From: Planosporangium sp963837285
GTDB taxonomy: Bacteria > Actinomycetota > Actinomycetes > Mycobacteriales > Micromonosporaceae
Direction: 5' to 3'
Assembly (NCBI GenBank): GCA_963837285.1
Contig: CAWIMS010000003.1
Span: forward strand, 558,001-622,000
Length of the DNA stretch: 64,000 nucleotides
The translations under genes and the position numbers were made by a program. The stretch's first letter is position 1; each line of letters opens with the position of its first letter. Below the pieces are notes generated by a model. That model made no database searches, was not told the DNA's origin, and was given only the letters and a program-made list of their open reading frames with translations. Of the stretch, positions 44,069 through 53,030 are shown one piece after another.

Positions 44069-45433
44069 ATGACGCTCCTTCCGGACCTTCAGCGATGGCT
44101 CGACGAGGCCGCGGCCCGCCACGACGTGCCGGGCGCCGCGGTCGCGGTCGGCGTCGACGACGACCTGGCCGAGGCGGCGACGGGTGTCGTCAACCGCGAC
44201 ACCGGTGTCGCGGCGACACCCGACAGCGTGTTCCAGATCGGGTCGGTCACGAAGGTGTGGACGGCGTCGCTGGTCATGCAGCTCGTCGGCGAGGGCCTGG
44301 TCGACCTCGACGCGCCGGTGCGCCGCTACCTGCCCGAGTTCGGTGTGGTCGACCGGGTGGTGAGCGAGACGGTGACGGTCCGCCAGCTGCTGTCGCACAC
44401 CGGCGGGTTCGACGGGGACCTGTTCGAAGACACCGGGCGCGGCGACGACGCGCTCGGCCGGCTGCTCGCCTTCATGCGTACCGGTGCGGCGCAGGTGCAC
44501 CCGCCGGGCGAGCTGTTCTCGTACTGCAACGCCGGCTACTGCGTCCTCGGCGCGCTGGTGGCGGAACTGCGCGGCGGCACGTGGGAGTCGGCGCTGCGTG
44601 AGCGGCTGATCGGCCCGCTCGGCATCCGGCACATGGCGCTGTTCGCCGAGGAGGCGATCCTGTTCCGCGCCGCCGCCGGTCACCTCCCGCAACCGGACGG
44701 CGGCCCGCAGCGCGTCACCCCGATGTACCAGATGCCGCGCTCGAACGCGCCGGCCGGCGCCACACCCTGCGCGGCACCACGCGAGCTGGTGCGCTTCGGC
44801 CGGATGTTCCTCGCCGACGGGGTCGCCGAGGACGGCACCCGGGTGCTGCCCGCCGGCACGTTCGCCGCGATGCGCGAACCGCAGGTCACGCTGCCCCCGC
44901 TGGGCGAGCGCTACGCGGCCCGGTGGGGGCTCGGGTTCATGCTGTTCGACTGGGACGGGGTGCCGGTGGTCGGGCACGACGGCGGCACGATCGGGCAGGT
45001 CACGTGCTGGCGGATCGTGCCCGACCGGGGTGTGGTGGTCGCGGTCAACGCCAACGGCGGCGCGGCGGGCGCGCTTTTCGACGACGTTCTGACCGCGGTG
45101 TTCGCCGAGGTCGCCGGCGTCCGCGTCCCGCAGCGCACGCTGCCGCCCGCCGAGCCGGTGCCGTTCACCCCGGACGGCTACCTCGGCAGGTTCTCCGGAC
45201 CGCTGGTGACCTACGAGGTGGCCGCGGCCGACGGTGGGCTGGACATCACCACGACCCCGAAGGGCCTCGCCGCCGACGTGGGCGAGCAGCCGAAGACCGC
45301 ACGGTACGTGGCGCTGGGCGACGACCGGTTCGTCGCCGCCGAGCCGGACGAAGGCGTCCATCCGGTACTCGTGTTCGTCCACAACGGACGGTACCTGTAC
45401 AACACGCGCGCGGTGCCGAGGGTTTCTGGCTGA
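44069..45433 (+). CDS. Serine hydrolase of the class C beta-lactamase/DD-peptidase fold
   Basis: This 454-residue protein has SVTK (S59-K62) as the nucleophile motif, YCN (Y152) as the second motif and HDGG (about residue 303) in place of KTG. This matches beta-lactamase-related esterases/peptidases (PF00144) with a C-terminal beta-barrel of about 100 residues. No signal peptide is seen, so it is probably cytoplasmic. It is divergent from the AraC gene and convergent with the AfsR-like gene 9 bp away. Confidence 0.9.
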   Translation: MTLLPDLQRWLDEAAARHDVPGAAVAVGVDDDLAEAATGVVNRDTGVAATPDSVFQIGSVTKVWTASLVMQLVGEGLVDLDAPVRRYLPEFGVVDRVVSETVTVRQLLSHTGGFDGDLFEDTGRGDDALGRLLAFMRTGAAQVHPPGELFSYCNAGYCVLGALVAELRGGTWESALRERLIGPLGIRHMALFAEEAILFRAAAGHLPQPDGGPQRVTPMYQMPRSNAPAGATPCAAPRELVRFGRMFLADGVAEDGTRVLPAGTFAAMREPQVTLPPLGERYAARWGLGFMLFDWDGVPVVGHDGGTIGQVTCWRIVPDRGVVVAVNANGGAAGALFDDVLTAVFAEVAGVRVPQRTLPPAEPVPFTPDGYLGRFSGPLVTYEVAAADGGLDITTTPKGLAADVGEQPKTARYVALGDDRFVAAEPDEGVHPVLVFVHNGRYLYNTRAVPRVSG

Positions 45434-45442
45434 GTAAGACGG

Positions 45443-48160
45443 CTACCGCTGGAGTTTGGCGCGGACGGCGGCGGCTTCGGGTTGCTCGAGATCCTCGTAG
45501 ATGATCAAGGAGGCGCGCCACGCCTCCGTCGCGTCGGGACGGCCGATGGCATGCCGCGAGTCGCCCAGATGGACCAGGATCTCGGCTTCCAGCGTCCGGT
45601 CGCCCAGCTCGCGGGATATGTCGAGGGCCGTCCCGAAGGCGTCGATGGCCTCGTCGTAGTCGCCGAGGTGATGGAGGCAGTAGCCGACGCTGTCCCAGGT
45701 GGCGCCCTCGTGGTGCCGGTCACCGACCTCCTGGAGCAGGTCGACGGCCTGCCGGCAGTACGTCAGGCCGAGCCTGTGGTCGCCCGACTGGGAGATGTAG
45801 TAGCCGGCGAGGTTCAGTGCCCGGGCCACACCGACCCGGTGCCCGGCGGCGCGGTACAGCTCGAGCGACGCCTTGGCGTGGCCGACCGCCTCGTCGAGGT
45901 CGCCGCGCAGGCGGGCGGTGACGGCGAGATTCCGGTGGAGGTAGGCCTGCCCGGTGTGGTCGCCGACATCGCGGTACAGGTCCAGGGCGCGCCGGAAGTA
46001 GCCCTCCGCCTCTTCGGTCCGCCGGGTCCACTCGTGGACGCCGCCGATGCTGTGGAAGGTCCGTGCCTGCATCCCCCGGTCATCCAGCCGCCGCGCGGCG
46101 GCGAGGGCGATGGTCTGGGTGGCGATCCAGTCGTGCCAATGGCCCTTGCGACCGAAGTACGGGGGCAGCGTCCAGGCCAGCCGCCACGCGATCTGGTCCA
46201 GGCCCGCGTCGGCGGCCTGGCCGACGGCGGCGACCAAGGTCGCGTGCTCGGCGGTGTACCAGGCCAGCGCTTCGCCATGGTCGGCGAACCGCTCGACGGT
46301 CGTGCCGGGCGGGTGTTCCTGGGGCGGATACGGGTCACGGTGCGGGGCGAGCTGGCCGACGGCGGCGCAGGCACTGTGCAGGTAGTGGCCGAGTAGCCGG
46401 CCTACGGCGGCGCGGCATTCCGGCGCGCCGTCGACGGTGTCGGCGTGAGCGTTCGCGTACGCCCGCAGCAGGTCATGGAGAGCGAACCGGCCGGGGGCGT
46501 GCTCGGTGATCAGGTGCGCCCGGGTCAGCTCGGCCAGCAGCGCCTCGACCCGCTCGACGGGCTCGCCGACGAGGCTGGCGGCGGCCGGGGCGGCGAAGTC
46601 GGGCCCGGCGTGCAGGCCGAGCAGCCGGAACAGCCGCGCCGCCGCGCCGCTCAATGCCCGGTGGGACCAGGAGAACACGGCCCGCACGTCGGCGCGGGGG
46701 TCGTCGGCGGTGAACGGTCCGAGGTCGCCCCGCGCCCGGTCCAGCTCGTCGGCCAGGGCCGCGAGGGCCACGTCGACGTCGGCGGCCCGGGCGGCGACGA
46801 TCGCGAGCGCCAGTGGCAGTCGCGCGCACCGGGCGATGATCCGGTCGACCGCGTCCGGCTCGGCGGCGACCCGCCCGGCACCTAACCGGCGAACCAGCAG
46901 CTGTTCCGCCTCCGCCGAGGTGAGCAGGTCGAGCAGGATCGGATGGGCGCCTTCGGCGGTCAGGTCGGTCAGCCGGTTTCGACTGGCGACCACGACCAGG
47001 CAGTCCGGCGCATCGGGGAGCAGCGGCCGCACCTGGTCGGTGTCCCGGACATTGTCGAGCAGGACCAGCATGCGCTTGTCCGCCAGCGCGCCGCGGTACA
47101 GGGCCGCCTGACCGTCGAGGTCCGCCGGGACGCGCTGCGCCGGCACCCCCAACGCGTCCAGGAATCCGCGCAGCGCCTCGGCCGGGGACTTGACCGTGCC
47201 GGACGGGTCGAAGCCGCGCAGATCCACGTACAGCTGACCGTCCGGGAACTTGTCGCGGACCCGATGTGCCCAGTGGACGGCCAGCGCGGTCTTACCGACA
47301 CCCGCGGTGCCCTCGATCGCCGAGATCACGACCGTACGCCCGGCCTGGCTGTCCGAGAGCAGGCCGTCCAACGCGGCGAGGTCTCCCATCCGGCCGACGA
47401 AGCCCGGCACGTCACGGGGTAGCTGGGCCGGCACCGCATGGGGCGCACCGCCGTCGTCGCGGGATATCTCGTCGTGCCGTCGGCGCAGCTCCGGCGACGG
47501 ATCGATACCCAGCTCGTCGGCCAGCCGGGACGCCAACGAACGGTACGCCGACAGCGCCTCCGTACGCCGGCCGCACCGGTGCAGCGCGGTCATCCACAGG
47601 CCGACCAGGCGCTCCCGCAGTGGATGGGCGGTCACCAGCGGACCCAGCTCGTCGACGAGCCCGGCCGCGTCACCCGCGGCCAACTCCAGTTCGAAGCGCT
47701 CCTCGCTGACCGCGAGCCGTTGCTCGTCGAGCCGGTCCGCGTGCCGGCCGAGCCACCCGCCGCCCACACCGGCCAGGGCCGGCCCGCGCCACAGTCCGAG
47801 CGCCCGTCGCAGCAGCGCCGGATCGCGGGCAGCCCGTCCGCGCCGAGTCAACTCGTCGAAGACGGCCACGTCCAGCTCGCCGTCGCCGATCCGCAACCGG
47901 TACCCGTCGCCTTCGGTATCGATGAACCCGCCCACCGGCGTCAACAGCCGGCGCAGCTCGGCGATCCGGTTGCGCACCTGATGGGCGGCCGACGCGGGCG
48001 GGTCGTCATCCCAGCCGGCCTCGATCAGCTGGCTCAGCGGCACCGGCCGATCGGCGCCCAGCAGGAGCGCGGCGAGGATCCGGCGTTGGCGTTGACCGCC
48101 GAGAATCAGCGATCGGCCGGCCGCGGACACCTCCAGCGGGCCTAGAATTCGGTACTCCAT
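45443..48160 (-). CDS. AfsR-like regulator: SARP domain, NB-ARC ATPase, TPR repeats
   Basis: This 905-residue STAND-type regulator has an OmpR winged helix (MEYRILGPLEVSAAG) and activation domain (to about residue 250). An NB-ARC ATPase follows, with P-loop GTAGVGKTALAVHW (about 290) and VVVASRNRL further on. C-terminal TPR helices run from about 610 (GDLDEAVGHAKASLELYRAAG and similar). It probably responds to ligand or phosphorylation as a pleiotropic activator. ATG 48160 follows GGGGGAGGG. Palindromic operators lie immediately upstream. Confidence 0.93.
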   Translation of the reverse strand: MEYRILGPLEVSAAGRSLILGGQRQRRILAALLLGADRPVPLSQLIEAGWDDDPPASAAHQVRNRIAELRRLLTPVGGFIDTEGDGYRLRIGDGELDVAVFDELTRRGRAARDPALLRRALGLWRGPALAGVGGGWLGRHADRLDEQRLAVSEERFELELAAGDAAGLVDELGPLVTAHPLRERLVGLWMTALHRCGRRTEALSAYRSLASRLADELGIDPSPELRRRHDEISRDDGGAPHAVPAQLPRDVPGFVGRMGDLAALDGLLSDSQAGRTVVISAIEGTAGVGKTALAVHWAHRVRDKFPDGQLYVDLRGFDPSGTVKSPAEALRGFLDALGVPAQRVPADLDGQAALYRGALADKRMLVLLDNVRDTDQVRPLLPDAPDCLVVVASRNRLTDLTAEGAHPILLDLLTSAEAEQLLVRRLGAGRVAAEPDAVDRIIARCARLPLALAIVAARAADVDVALAALADELDRARGDLGPFTADDPRADVRAVFSWSHRALSGAAARLFRLLGLHAGPDFAAPAAASLVGEPVERVEALLAELTRAHLITEHAPGRFALHDLLRAYANAHADTVDGAPECRAAVGRLLGHYLHSACAAVGQLAPHRDPYPPQEHPPGTTVERFADHGEALAWYTAEHATLVAAVGQAADAGLDQIAWRLAWTLPPYFGRKGHWHDWIATQTIALAAARRLDDRGMQARTFHSIGGVHEWTRRTEEAEGYFRRALDLYRDVGDHTGQAYLHRNLAVTARLRGDLDEAVGHAKASLELYRAAGHRVGVARALNLAGYYISQSGDHRLGLTYCRQAVDLLQEVGDRHHEGATWDSVGYCLHHLGDYDEAIDAFGTALDISRELGDRTLEAEILVHLGDSRHAIGRPDATEAWRASLIIYEDLEQPEAAAVRAKLQR

Positions 48161-48247
48161 CAAGCCCTCCCCCGTACCCACACAATAGGCTGCGCCCGAT
48201 CCCAGGCATTCGTCCGGAGCGCGCCGACAGAAGGGGTGACGCGGTTA

Positions 48248-48282
48248 TGAGTGAACGGAACGTTCACCCATCTGTTCACTCA
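48248..48282. promoter_or_regulatory. Nested GTGAAC/GTTCAC operator cluster
   Basis: GTGAACG and CGTTCAC form an inverted repeat around GAA (48251-48267). A wider pair, TGAGTGAAC (48248-48256) and GTTCACTCA (48274-48282), uses the same left half-site with a third half-site. Such layered half-sites suggest a TetR-type repressor binding as dimer pairs, about 90 bp upstream of the AfsR-like gene. Confidence 0.6.
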
Positions 48283-48404
48283 GGTGCACGATCAAGCCAT
48301 TGAAGGCGGTTTGCGCCTGTCGCGTTGACCTGGGCAATGGCGGCAATTCCGGATGAGTGATCAAGTGAAGTGTATCGTTTTAGTCACCGTCAGTTCGCCG
48401 TTCG

Positions 48405-48440
48405 TTAACCGATGGTTACCTTATGTTAATCGATTAACAT
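48405..48440. promoter_or_regulatory. Pair of GTTAA-type palindromes
   Basis: ATGTTAATCGATTAACAT (48423-48440) is a perfect 18-bp palindrome. An imperfect one, GTTAACCGATGGTTAC (48405-48420), lies just before it with the same TTAAC half-site. They end 132 bp upstream of the unknown gene at 48573 and are likely operator or promoter elements for it. Confidence 0.6.
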
Positions 48441-48572
48441 CACCGTTGGTCACCATAGCTTGACCTGACGTAACTTCCCAGGGGGACGGGCTGATCGAGG
48501 TAGCGGAGTAGGGGGCTGGCGCGGCTACAACCGTGCCCACCCCGGCTGGTGCAGCAATCGAGGTGAACCGGC

Positions 48573-49355
48573 ATGACATCGGCGTTGACCAATATCGCCT
48601 ACAACCTCGTGGCCGCACTGCTCGGCGCGGTCGCGACCTACCTCGTGGTTCGAATGAAGCAGAAGATTCGCCAGCACGCAATGGGCCGGGAGGTCCGGCT
48701 CTTCTTCGGCTTTTCCGGGCCGGTCGTCGTGATTCACTCAGCGATCCCCGATGCGTCGGACAACGACATATCGGCTACGAAGGTAGTCACCTACAGCTAC
48801 CCGGCCACCGATACGCGGGCTGCGCGGGTCCTGACGACGTTGTTCGAATCGGTAGGGCTGCGCGAGGGCACAGACTTCACCATCCACCCGGATCGACCCG
48901 ATCGGGTTCTGCCCAAAAAGGACAAGCTCTCGGACTTGAATATTGTCCTACTGTGCGGACCGGCGCGGAATAGCGTGTTCGAGAAGGTGGCGACAACCCT
49001 GCCGATGCGATACTCGATGACCACAGTGATCGACGAAAACAACGTCCGGAAGAACAAGCTGACAGATCAACTGCGGGAAGAGAACATGACTTCATCCCGA
49101 GAAAGACCGAATGGAACCGTTTACGACTACGCGCTGGTGGCCTCTATACCTAACCCGGATAACCACAGCAAGCGCATCGTCATACTTGCGGGAATCCATG
49201 GTACGGGTACCGTAGGCGCCGCGGAGTTCGTCGCCGATCTACGCAACCTACAGCTTCTCGGCAGCAGGCGAAAAAGTGATGTGATATCCGAGGTCCTGCG
49301 CGTCGATTATGACAAGACCGATATCGAAACACCGACCCGTATCAGGCTGGTCTAG
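48573..49355 (+). CDS. Unrecognised membrane-anchored protein
   Basis: This 260-residue protein is not recognised. One membrane helix lies at about residues 6-27 (NIAYNLVAALLGAVATYLVV), followed by a basic stretch. A soluble alpha/beta domain follows: VVVIHSA (about 51-57), RAARVLTTLFESVG, then NIVLLCGPARNSV (123-135) and RIVILAGIHGTGTVGAAEF (201-219), which look like successive Rossmann-like strands with glycine loops. Codon use is less G+C-biased than its neighbours, suggesting transfer. It overlaps the convergent GDP-mannose dehydratase by 4 bp. A nucleotide-sensing or effector role is speculation. Confidence 0.6.
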   Translation: MTSALTNIAYNLVAALLGAVATYLVVRMKQKIRQHAMGREVRLFFGFSGPVVVIHSAIPDASDNDISATKVVTYSYPATDTRAARVLTTLFESVGLREGTDFTIHPDRPDRVLPKKDKLSDLNIVLLCGPARNSVFEKVATTLPMRYSMTTVIDENNVRKNKLTDQLREENMTSSRERPNGTVYDYALVASIPNPDNHSKRIVILAGIHGTGTVGAAEFVADLRNLQLLGSRRKSDVISEVLRVDYDKTDIETPTRIRLV

Positions 49356-50350
49356 TCCGAGACGCCGACAAGCGCTCTCAAGTCGAGATCGTACGCTCGC
49401 AGGTCTTCGACGAGCATCTCCCGAACGATGTCCGCCAACGATGTTTCGGACTTCCAATCAACTGCTCGGATCCGGCTCGGGTCGCCACAGAAATACTGTG
49501 GGTCGGCCGGTCTTAACCGGGCAGGGTCGTGCGACACGTATTTACGCCAGTCGAGACCAACATGCGAAAATGCCAGGTCCGCGAACTCCGCGACACTGTG
49601 GCTTTCCCCGGTCGCCACGACATAATCGTTGGGCTCGGGCTGCTGCAACATGAGGCGCATCGCCTGGACATAGTCGCGGGCATGTCCCCAGTCCCGCCGG
49701 CTGCCGGTATTGCCCAGGGAAATCATGTCACGTTCTCCAGCGAGGATTTGCGCGATTCCCCGCGTGATTCTGCGGGTGACGAAATCGGCGCTGCGGCGGG
49801 GCGACTCGTGGTTGAACATGATTCCCGCACATGCGTACAGACCATACATCTCACGGTAGGTTGTCACCCACTGATGGGCGAGTACCTTGGCACTGGCGTA
49901 GGGGCTAACAGGCCGAAACTCGGTTTCCTCACGCTGCGGTCCGCATGCGTGACCGAACATTTCCGAACTCGATGCCTGGAATACCCGGCACTGCGGACCA
50001 CTGAGACGTGCGGCTTCCAATACGTTGGCCGTGCCGATAACAATACTGCGAAACGTGGACTCCGGATCGACATACGATCTGTCGACGCGCGATTGAGCCG
50101 CAAGGTTGTAGACCTCATCTGGCCTCACACGATCGATCAAGTCCCTTATCGCCAGCGCATCGGTCACATCGATGGCGTGCAATGTCACGTTGTCGTGATC
50201 GTCTCGCCCACGCAGTAAGTCCGCCAATCGGCTCAGCGCAGCCCGATCGCAGTCGAGGCCGTGCACCCGGTAGCCGTTATCGAGCAGGAGCTCGACGAGG
50301 TATGAGCCGTCCTGCCCGGCGACGCCGGTGATGAGAGCCACGGAAGCCAC
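49352..50350 (-). CDS. gmd: GDP-mannose 4,6-dehydratase
   Basis: This 332-residue extended SDR has N-terminal ALITGVAGQDGSYLVELLL, a catalytic SSSEMFG region, the YxxxK motif in SPYASAK and the RRDWGHARDYVQAM segment typical of the family. It converts GDP-D-mannose to GDP-4-keto-6-deoxymannose. GTG 50350 is taken as start; GTG 50341 is also possible. Lower G+C than its surroundings and the lack of a neighbouring GDP-sugar partner gene suggest it arrived with the unknown gene. Confidence 0.92.
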   Translation of the reverse strand: MASVALITGVAGQDGSYLVELLLDNGYRVHGLDCDRAALSRLADLLRGRDDHDNVTLHAIDVTDALAIRDLIDRVRPDEVYNLAAQSRVDRSYVDPESTFRSIVIGTANVLEAARLSGPQCRVFQASSSEMFGHACGPQREETEFRPVSPYASAKVLAHQWVTTYREMYGLYACAGIMFNHESPRRSADFVTRRITRGIAQILAGERDMISLGNTGSRRDWGHARDYVQAMRLMLQQPEPNDYVVATGESHSVAEFADLAFSHVGLDWRKYVSHDPARLRPADPQYFCGDPSRIRAVDWKSETSLADIVREMLVEDLRAYDLDLRALVGVSD

Positions 50351-50495
50351 GAGGATGCACCCTAACGGATCACGGCGCACGCGTTGCACAGAACCGGGAT
50401 CGGGAGGCCCCGCGGTGCTGGGCCTGCCGAAGCATGGCGGGTCGCTGCCCACCGCTGAGACGTCTTACACATCTCTGGCGCGGTACTCCGTCCGG

Positions 50496-51728
50496 TCAGC
50501 GACGAGTGGCGGATGTGGCCACGGACATGCGTTCCAGGAAGTCCCGTTCGGCCGCGTTGCCGGTACAGGCGATCGCCGCCTCGTACTCCGGTGCCGCCTC
50601 GGCGGGCCGGCCCGCGCGGCGCAGCAGGTCGGCGCGGATCGTGTGGTACAGGTGGTAGCCGCCGAGGTCCAGCCCGTCGACGATCGCCAGCGCCGCGTCC
50701 GGGCCGTGTACCTCGGCGACCGCGACCGCCCGGTTGAGCCGCACGACCGGGCTCGGCGCGGCCACCAGCAGCTGGTCGTACAGCCGGAGGATCTGCCCCC
50801 AGTCGGTGTCGGCGGCGGCCGGCGCGTCGCTGTGTACCGCGTTGATGGCGGCCTGGATCTGGTACGGGCCGGGCTGGTTGCGGCGCAGGCAGGCGCGCAC
50901 GATGGCCTGGCCCTCGGCGATGAGGTCGCGGTCCCAGCGGTCGCGGTCCTGGTCGGCGAGCCGGACGAGTTCACCGTCCGGGCCGGTACGCGTGGCCCGG
51001 CGGGACTCGATGAGCAGCATCAACGCGAGCAGCCCCCGCACCTCGGGCTCGTCGGGCATCAGCTCGGCGAGCAGCCGGCCCAGCCGGATCGCCTCGGCGC
51101 ACAGGTCGTCGCGCACCAGCCGGTCGCCGGAGCTGGCCAGGTAGCCCTCGTTGAAGATGAGGTACACGACGGCCAGCACGGCGCGCAGCCGTCCCGGCAG
51201 GTCGGCTTCCTTCGGCACCCGGTACGGGATGCCGGCGTCGCGGATCTTGCCCTTGGCCCGGACCAGGCGTTGCGCCATGGTCGGTTCGGCTACCAGGAAG
51301 GCGCGGGCGATCTCGGCGGTGGTGAGCCCGCCCAGCAGCCGCAGGGTGAGCGCGACCTGGGCGCCGGCGGCGAGCGCCGGGTGGCAGCAGGTGAAGATCA
51401 GGCGCAGCCGGTCGTCGCGCACGGCGCCCTCCTCGCCCGCTTCCCCGTCGTCCGCGTGCAGCAGCGCGGCCTCGGCGTGCTTGTCCGCGCGGGCCGCCTC
51501 GCGGCGCAGCCGGTCGATGGCCCGGTTGCGGGCCGTGGTGATGATCCATCCGGCCGGGCTGGGTGGCAGGCCGGTGTCCGGCCACCGCCCGGCCGCGGTG
51601 GCAAAGGCGTCCTGGACCGCGTCCTCGGCGATGTCGAGGTCGCCGAAGACGCGGGTCAGGACCGCCACCGCGCGGCCGTACTCCACGCGGAACACCTGTT
51701 CGATCTCGGTGACGGTGACGGCGGGCAC
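50496..51728 (-). CDS. ECF42-type RNA polymerase sigma factor with C-terminal extension
   Basis: This 410-residue sigma factor has region 2 (AVAVLTRVFGDLDIAEDAVQDAF, WIITTARNRAIDRLRR), region 4 (VALTLRLLGGLTTAEIARAFLV) and a helical C-terminal extension of about 200 residues characteristic of ECF42 proteins. These normally lack a classical anti-sigma factor and sit with a DGPF/YciI gene, as here 22 bp upstream on the same strand. The extension probably controls its activity. Start at ATG 51728 fits region 2. Confidence 0.93.
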   Translation of the reverse strand: MPAVTVTEIEQVFRVEYGRAVAVLTRVFGDLDIAEDAVQDAFATAAGRWPDTGLPPSPAGWIITTARNRAIDRLRREAARADKHAEAALLHADDGEAGEEGAVRDDRLRLIFTCCHPALAAGAQVALTLRLLGGLTTAEIARAFLVAEPTMAQRLVRAKGKIRDAGIPYRVPKEADLPGRLRAVLAVVYLIFNEGYLASSGDRLVRDDLCAEAIRLGRLLAELMPDEPEVRGLLALMLLIESRRATRTGPDGELVRLADQDRDRWDRDLIAEGQAIVRACLRRNQPGPYQIQAAINAVHSDAPAAADTDWGQILRLYDQLLVAAPSPVVRLNRAVAVAEVHGPDAALAIVDGLDLGGYHLYHTIRADLLRRAGRPAEAAPEYEAAIACTGNAAERDFLERMSVATSATRR

Positions 51729-51750
51729 GCCCCGAGGTTAGGACCTGCGG

Positions 51751-52113
51751 TCAGGCCAGGTGGTCGGCGGGGTCGCCCTGGAACGGGCGTACCTCGATCG
51801 GCAGTTTCGTGGCCCGGGCCAGCTTGCCGGCCCATTCCAGCGCGGCGTCGAGGTCGGGTGCGGTGAGGATGGTCAGGCCGCCGACGTGTTCCTTGCCTTC
51901 CACGTACGGGCCGTCGAGGGTGAGCGTGTCGCCGTTACTGGCGCGTACCACGGTGGCGGTGCTCGCCTCGTGCAGCCCGCCGCCGAACACCCACGCGCCG
52001 GCGGCCTTCAGCTCCTCGTTGAGGGCCGCCACGTCGCGCATGATCGGTTCGAGGACCTCGGGTGGGGGCGGGTCGCCGTCGGGCTGCTGGACGCTGAGCA
52101 GGTAGTGCTTCAT
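51751..52113 (-). CDS. DGPF/YciI-family protein, ECF42 partner
   Basis: This 120-residue YciI-fold protein reads MKHYLLSVQQPDGD, then LTLDGPYVEGKEHVGGLTIL, where the DGP(Y/F) signature is visible, and ends PIEVRPFQ. DGPF proteins are the regular genetic partners and usual targets of ECF42 sigma factors. It sits just upstream of the sigma gene, so they are probably co-transcribed. Confidence 0.9.
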   Translation of the reverse strand: MKHYLLSVQQPDGDPPPPEVLEPIMRDVAALNEELKAAGAWVFGGGLHEASTATVVRASNGDTLTLDGPYVEGKEHVGGLTILTAPDLDAALEWAGKLARATKLPIEVRPFQGDPADHLA

Positions 52114-52189
52114 CGCGGATCGGCCTCCTTGCGGTACCGGGTTCGGTCATCCGCTATACGAACGGCGCCCGCCCGGATCGACATCGGCG

Positions 52190-53002
52190 CTACCAATGTT
52201 TCGGCCGGGCGAGTTCCGGCGGAAGGCGGGTGCCGGTGTCGCCTTTCGCGGCGTCGAGCTGGGCCTGGATGAGGAACAGGGCGCCGCGCAGGTCGGCGCC
52301 CCGGATATCGGTACCCCGCAGGTCGGCCCCGATCACGTCCGCGCCCCGCAGGTCGGCGCCGCGCAGGTCCGCGCCGATGAGGTACGCCCCGCGCAGGCTG
52401 GCTCCCCGCAGGTCGGCGCCGCGCAGATCGGCCCCGACGAGGTCGGGTGCCCGGCGCTCGACCGCGCGGCGCCGGGAGCCGGGGGCGGCTGGAACACCGG
52501 CCCGGGTCAGCTCGCTGGCCCGGCGCAGCAGGGCGTTGACCCGGTCGCGGTGGGCGGGCACGTCCAGGGCGAGGAGCTGGTCGGGGTCGCCGCGGGTGAG
52601 GCGTTCGGTCTCGTCGAGCGCGGCGGCGAGCCGGTCGTGTACCGGCCGGGCCGGGCCCAGTGCCCGCGCCTCGGTCAGGTACCACAGCAGCTCGTGCAGG
52701 TGCCGCATGACAGCGAACAAGTCGAACATCGTCCGGGCGGTGGCCGGGTGCCGCCGCCAGTCCCGGCCGCCGAACGTGACCTGGGCGACCTGCTGCCCCG
52801 CGCCGAAGCAGTCGTACACGGTGCACCCCGGGAAGCCGCGCGGCCGCAGCTCGTCGTGGATGCCGCAGCGGTGATCGGCGCGCAGGTTCGGGCACGGCTG
52901 GCCGGCCGGCTTGTCGATCGCGAAGTCGGCCGAGGCGGCGAACGCCGGCGCGACGCAGCACAGCGCGAAGCAGCGGGAGCAGTCGGCGCGCAGCTCGGTC
53001 AT
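52190..53002 (-). CDS. Pentapeptide-repeat protein with N-terminal cysteine-rich domain
   Basis: This 270-residue protein has a C-terminal block of about 17 pentapeptide repeats (A(D/N)LRG units, about residues 185-250) that should form a right-handed beta-helix. The N-terminal 60 residues contain CSRCFALCCV and CPNL..HRCGIH, a possible metal-binding cluster. Start is ATG 53002 (MTELRADCSRC); the frame is open further upstream without support. Some repeat proteins of this class protect DNA gyrase; this one is not closely recognisable as such. Confidence 0.82.
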   Translation of the reverse strand: MTELRADCSRCFALCCVAPAFAASADFAIDKPAGQPCPNLRADHRCGIHDELRPRGFPGCTVYDCFGAGQQVAQVTFGGRDWRRHPATARTMFDLFAVMRHLHELLWYLTEARALGPARPVHDRLAAALDETERLTRGDPDQLLALDVPAHRDRVNALLRRASELTRAGVPAAPGSRRRAVERRAPDLVGADLRGADLRGASLRGAYLIGADLRGADLRGADVIGADLRGTDIRGADLRGALFLIQAQLDAAKGDTGTRLPPELARPKHW

Positions 53003-53030
53003 CGTCGCGATCGTGACATGGCTCAGGTGA

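Larger units (their letters stand above)
48161..48572. other. Low-G+C divergent regulatory region
   Basis: This 412-bp region between the AfsR-like gene and the unknown membrane protein is clearly richer in A+T than the rest of the window. It contains the GTTCAC-type operator cluster (48248-48282) and two palindromes (48405-48440). No convincing small gene was found. Confidence 0.7.
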
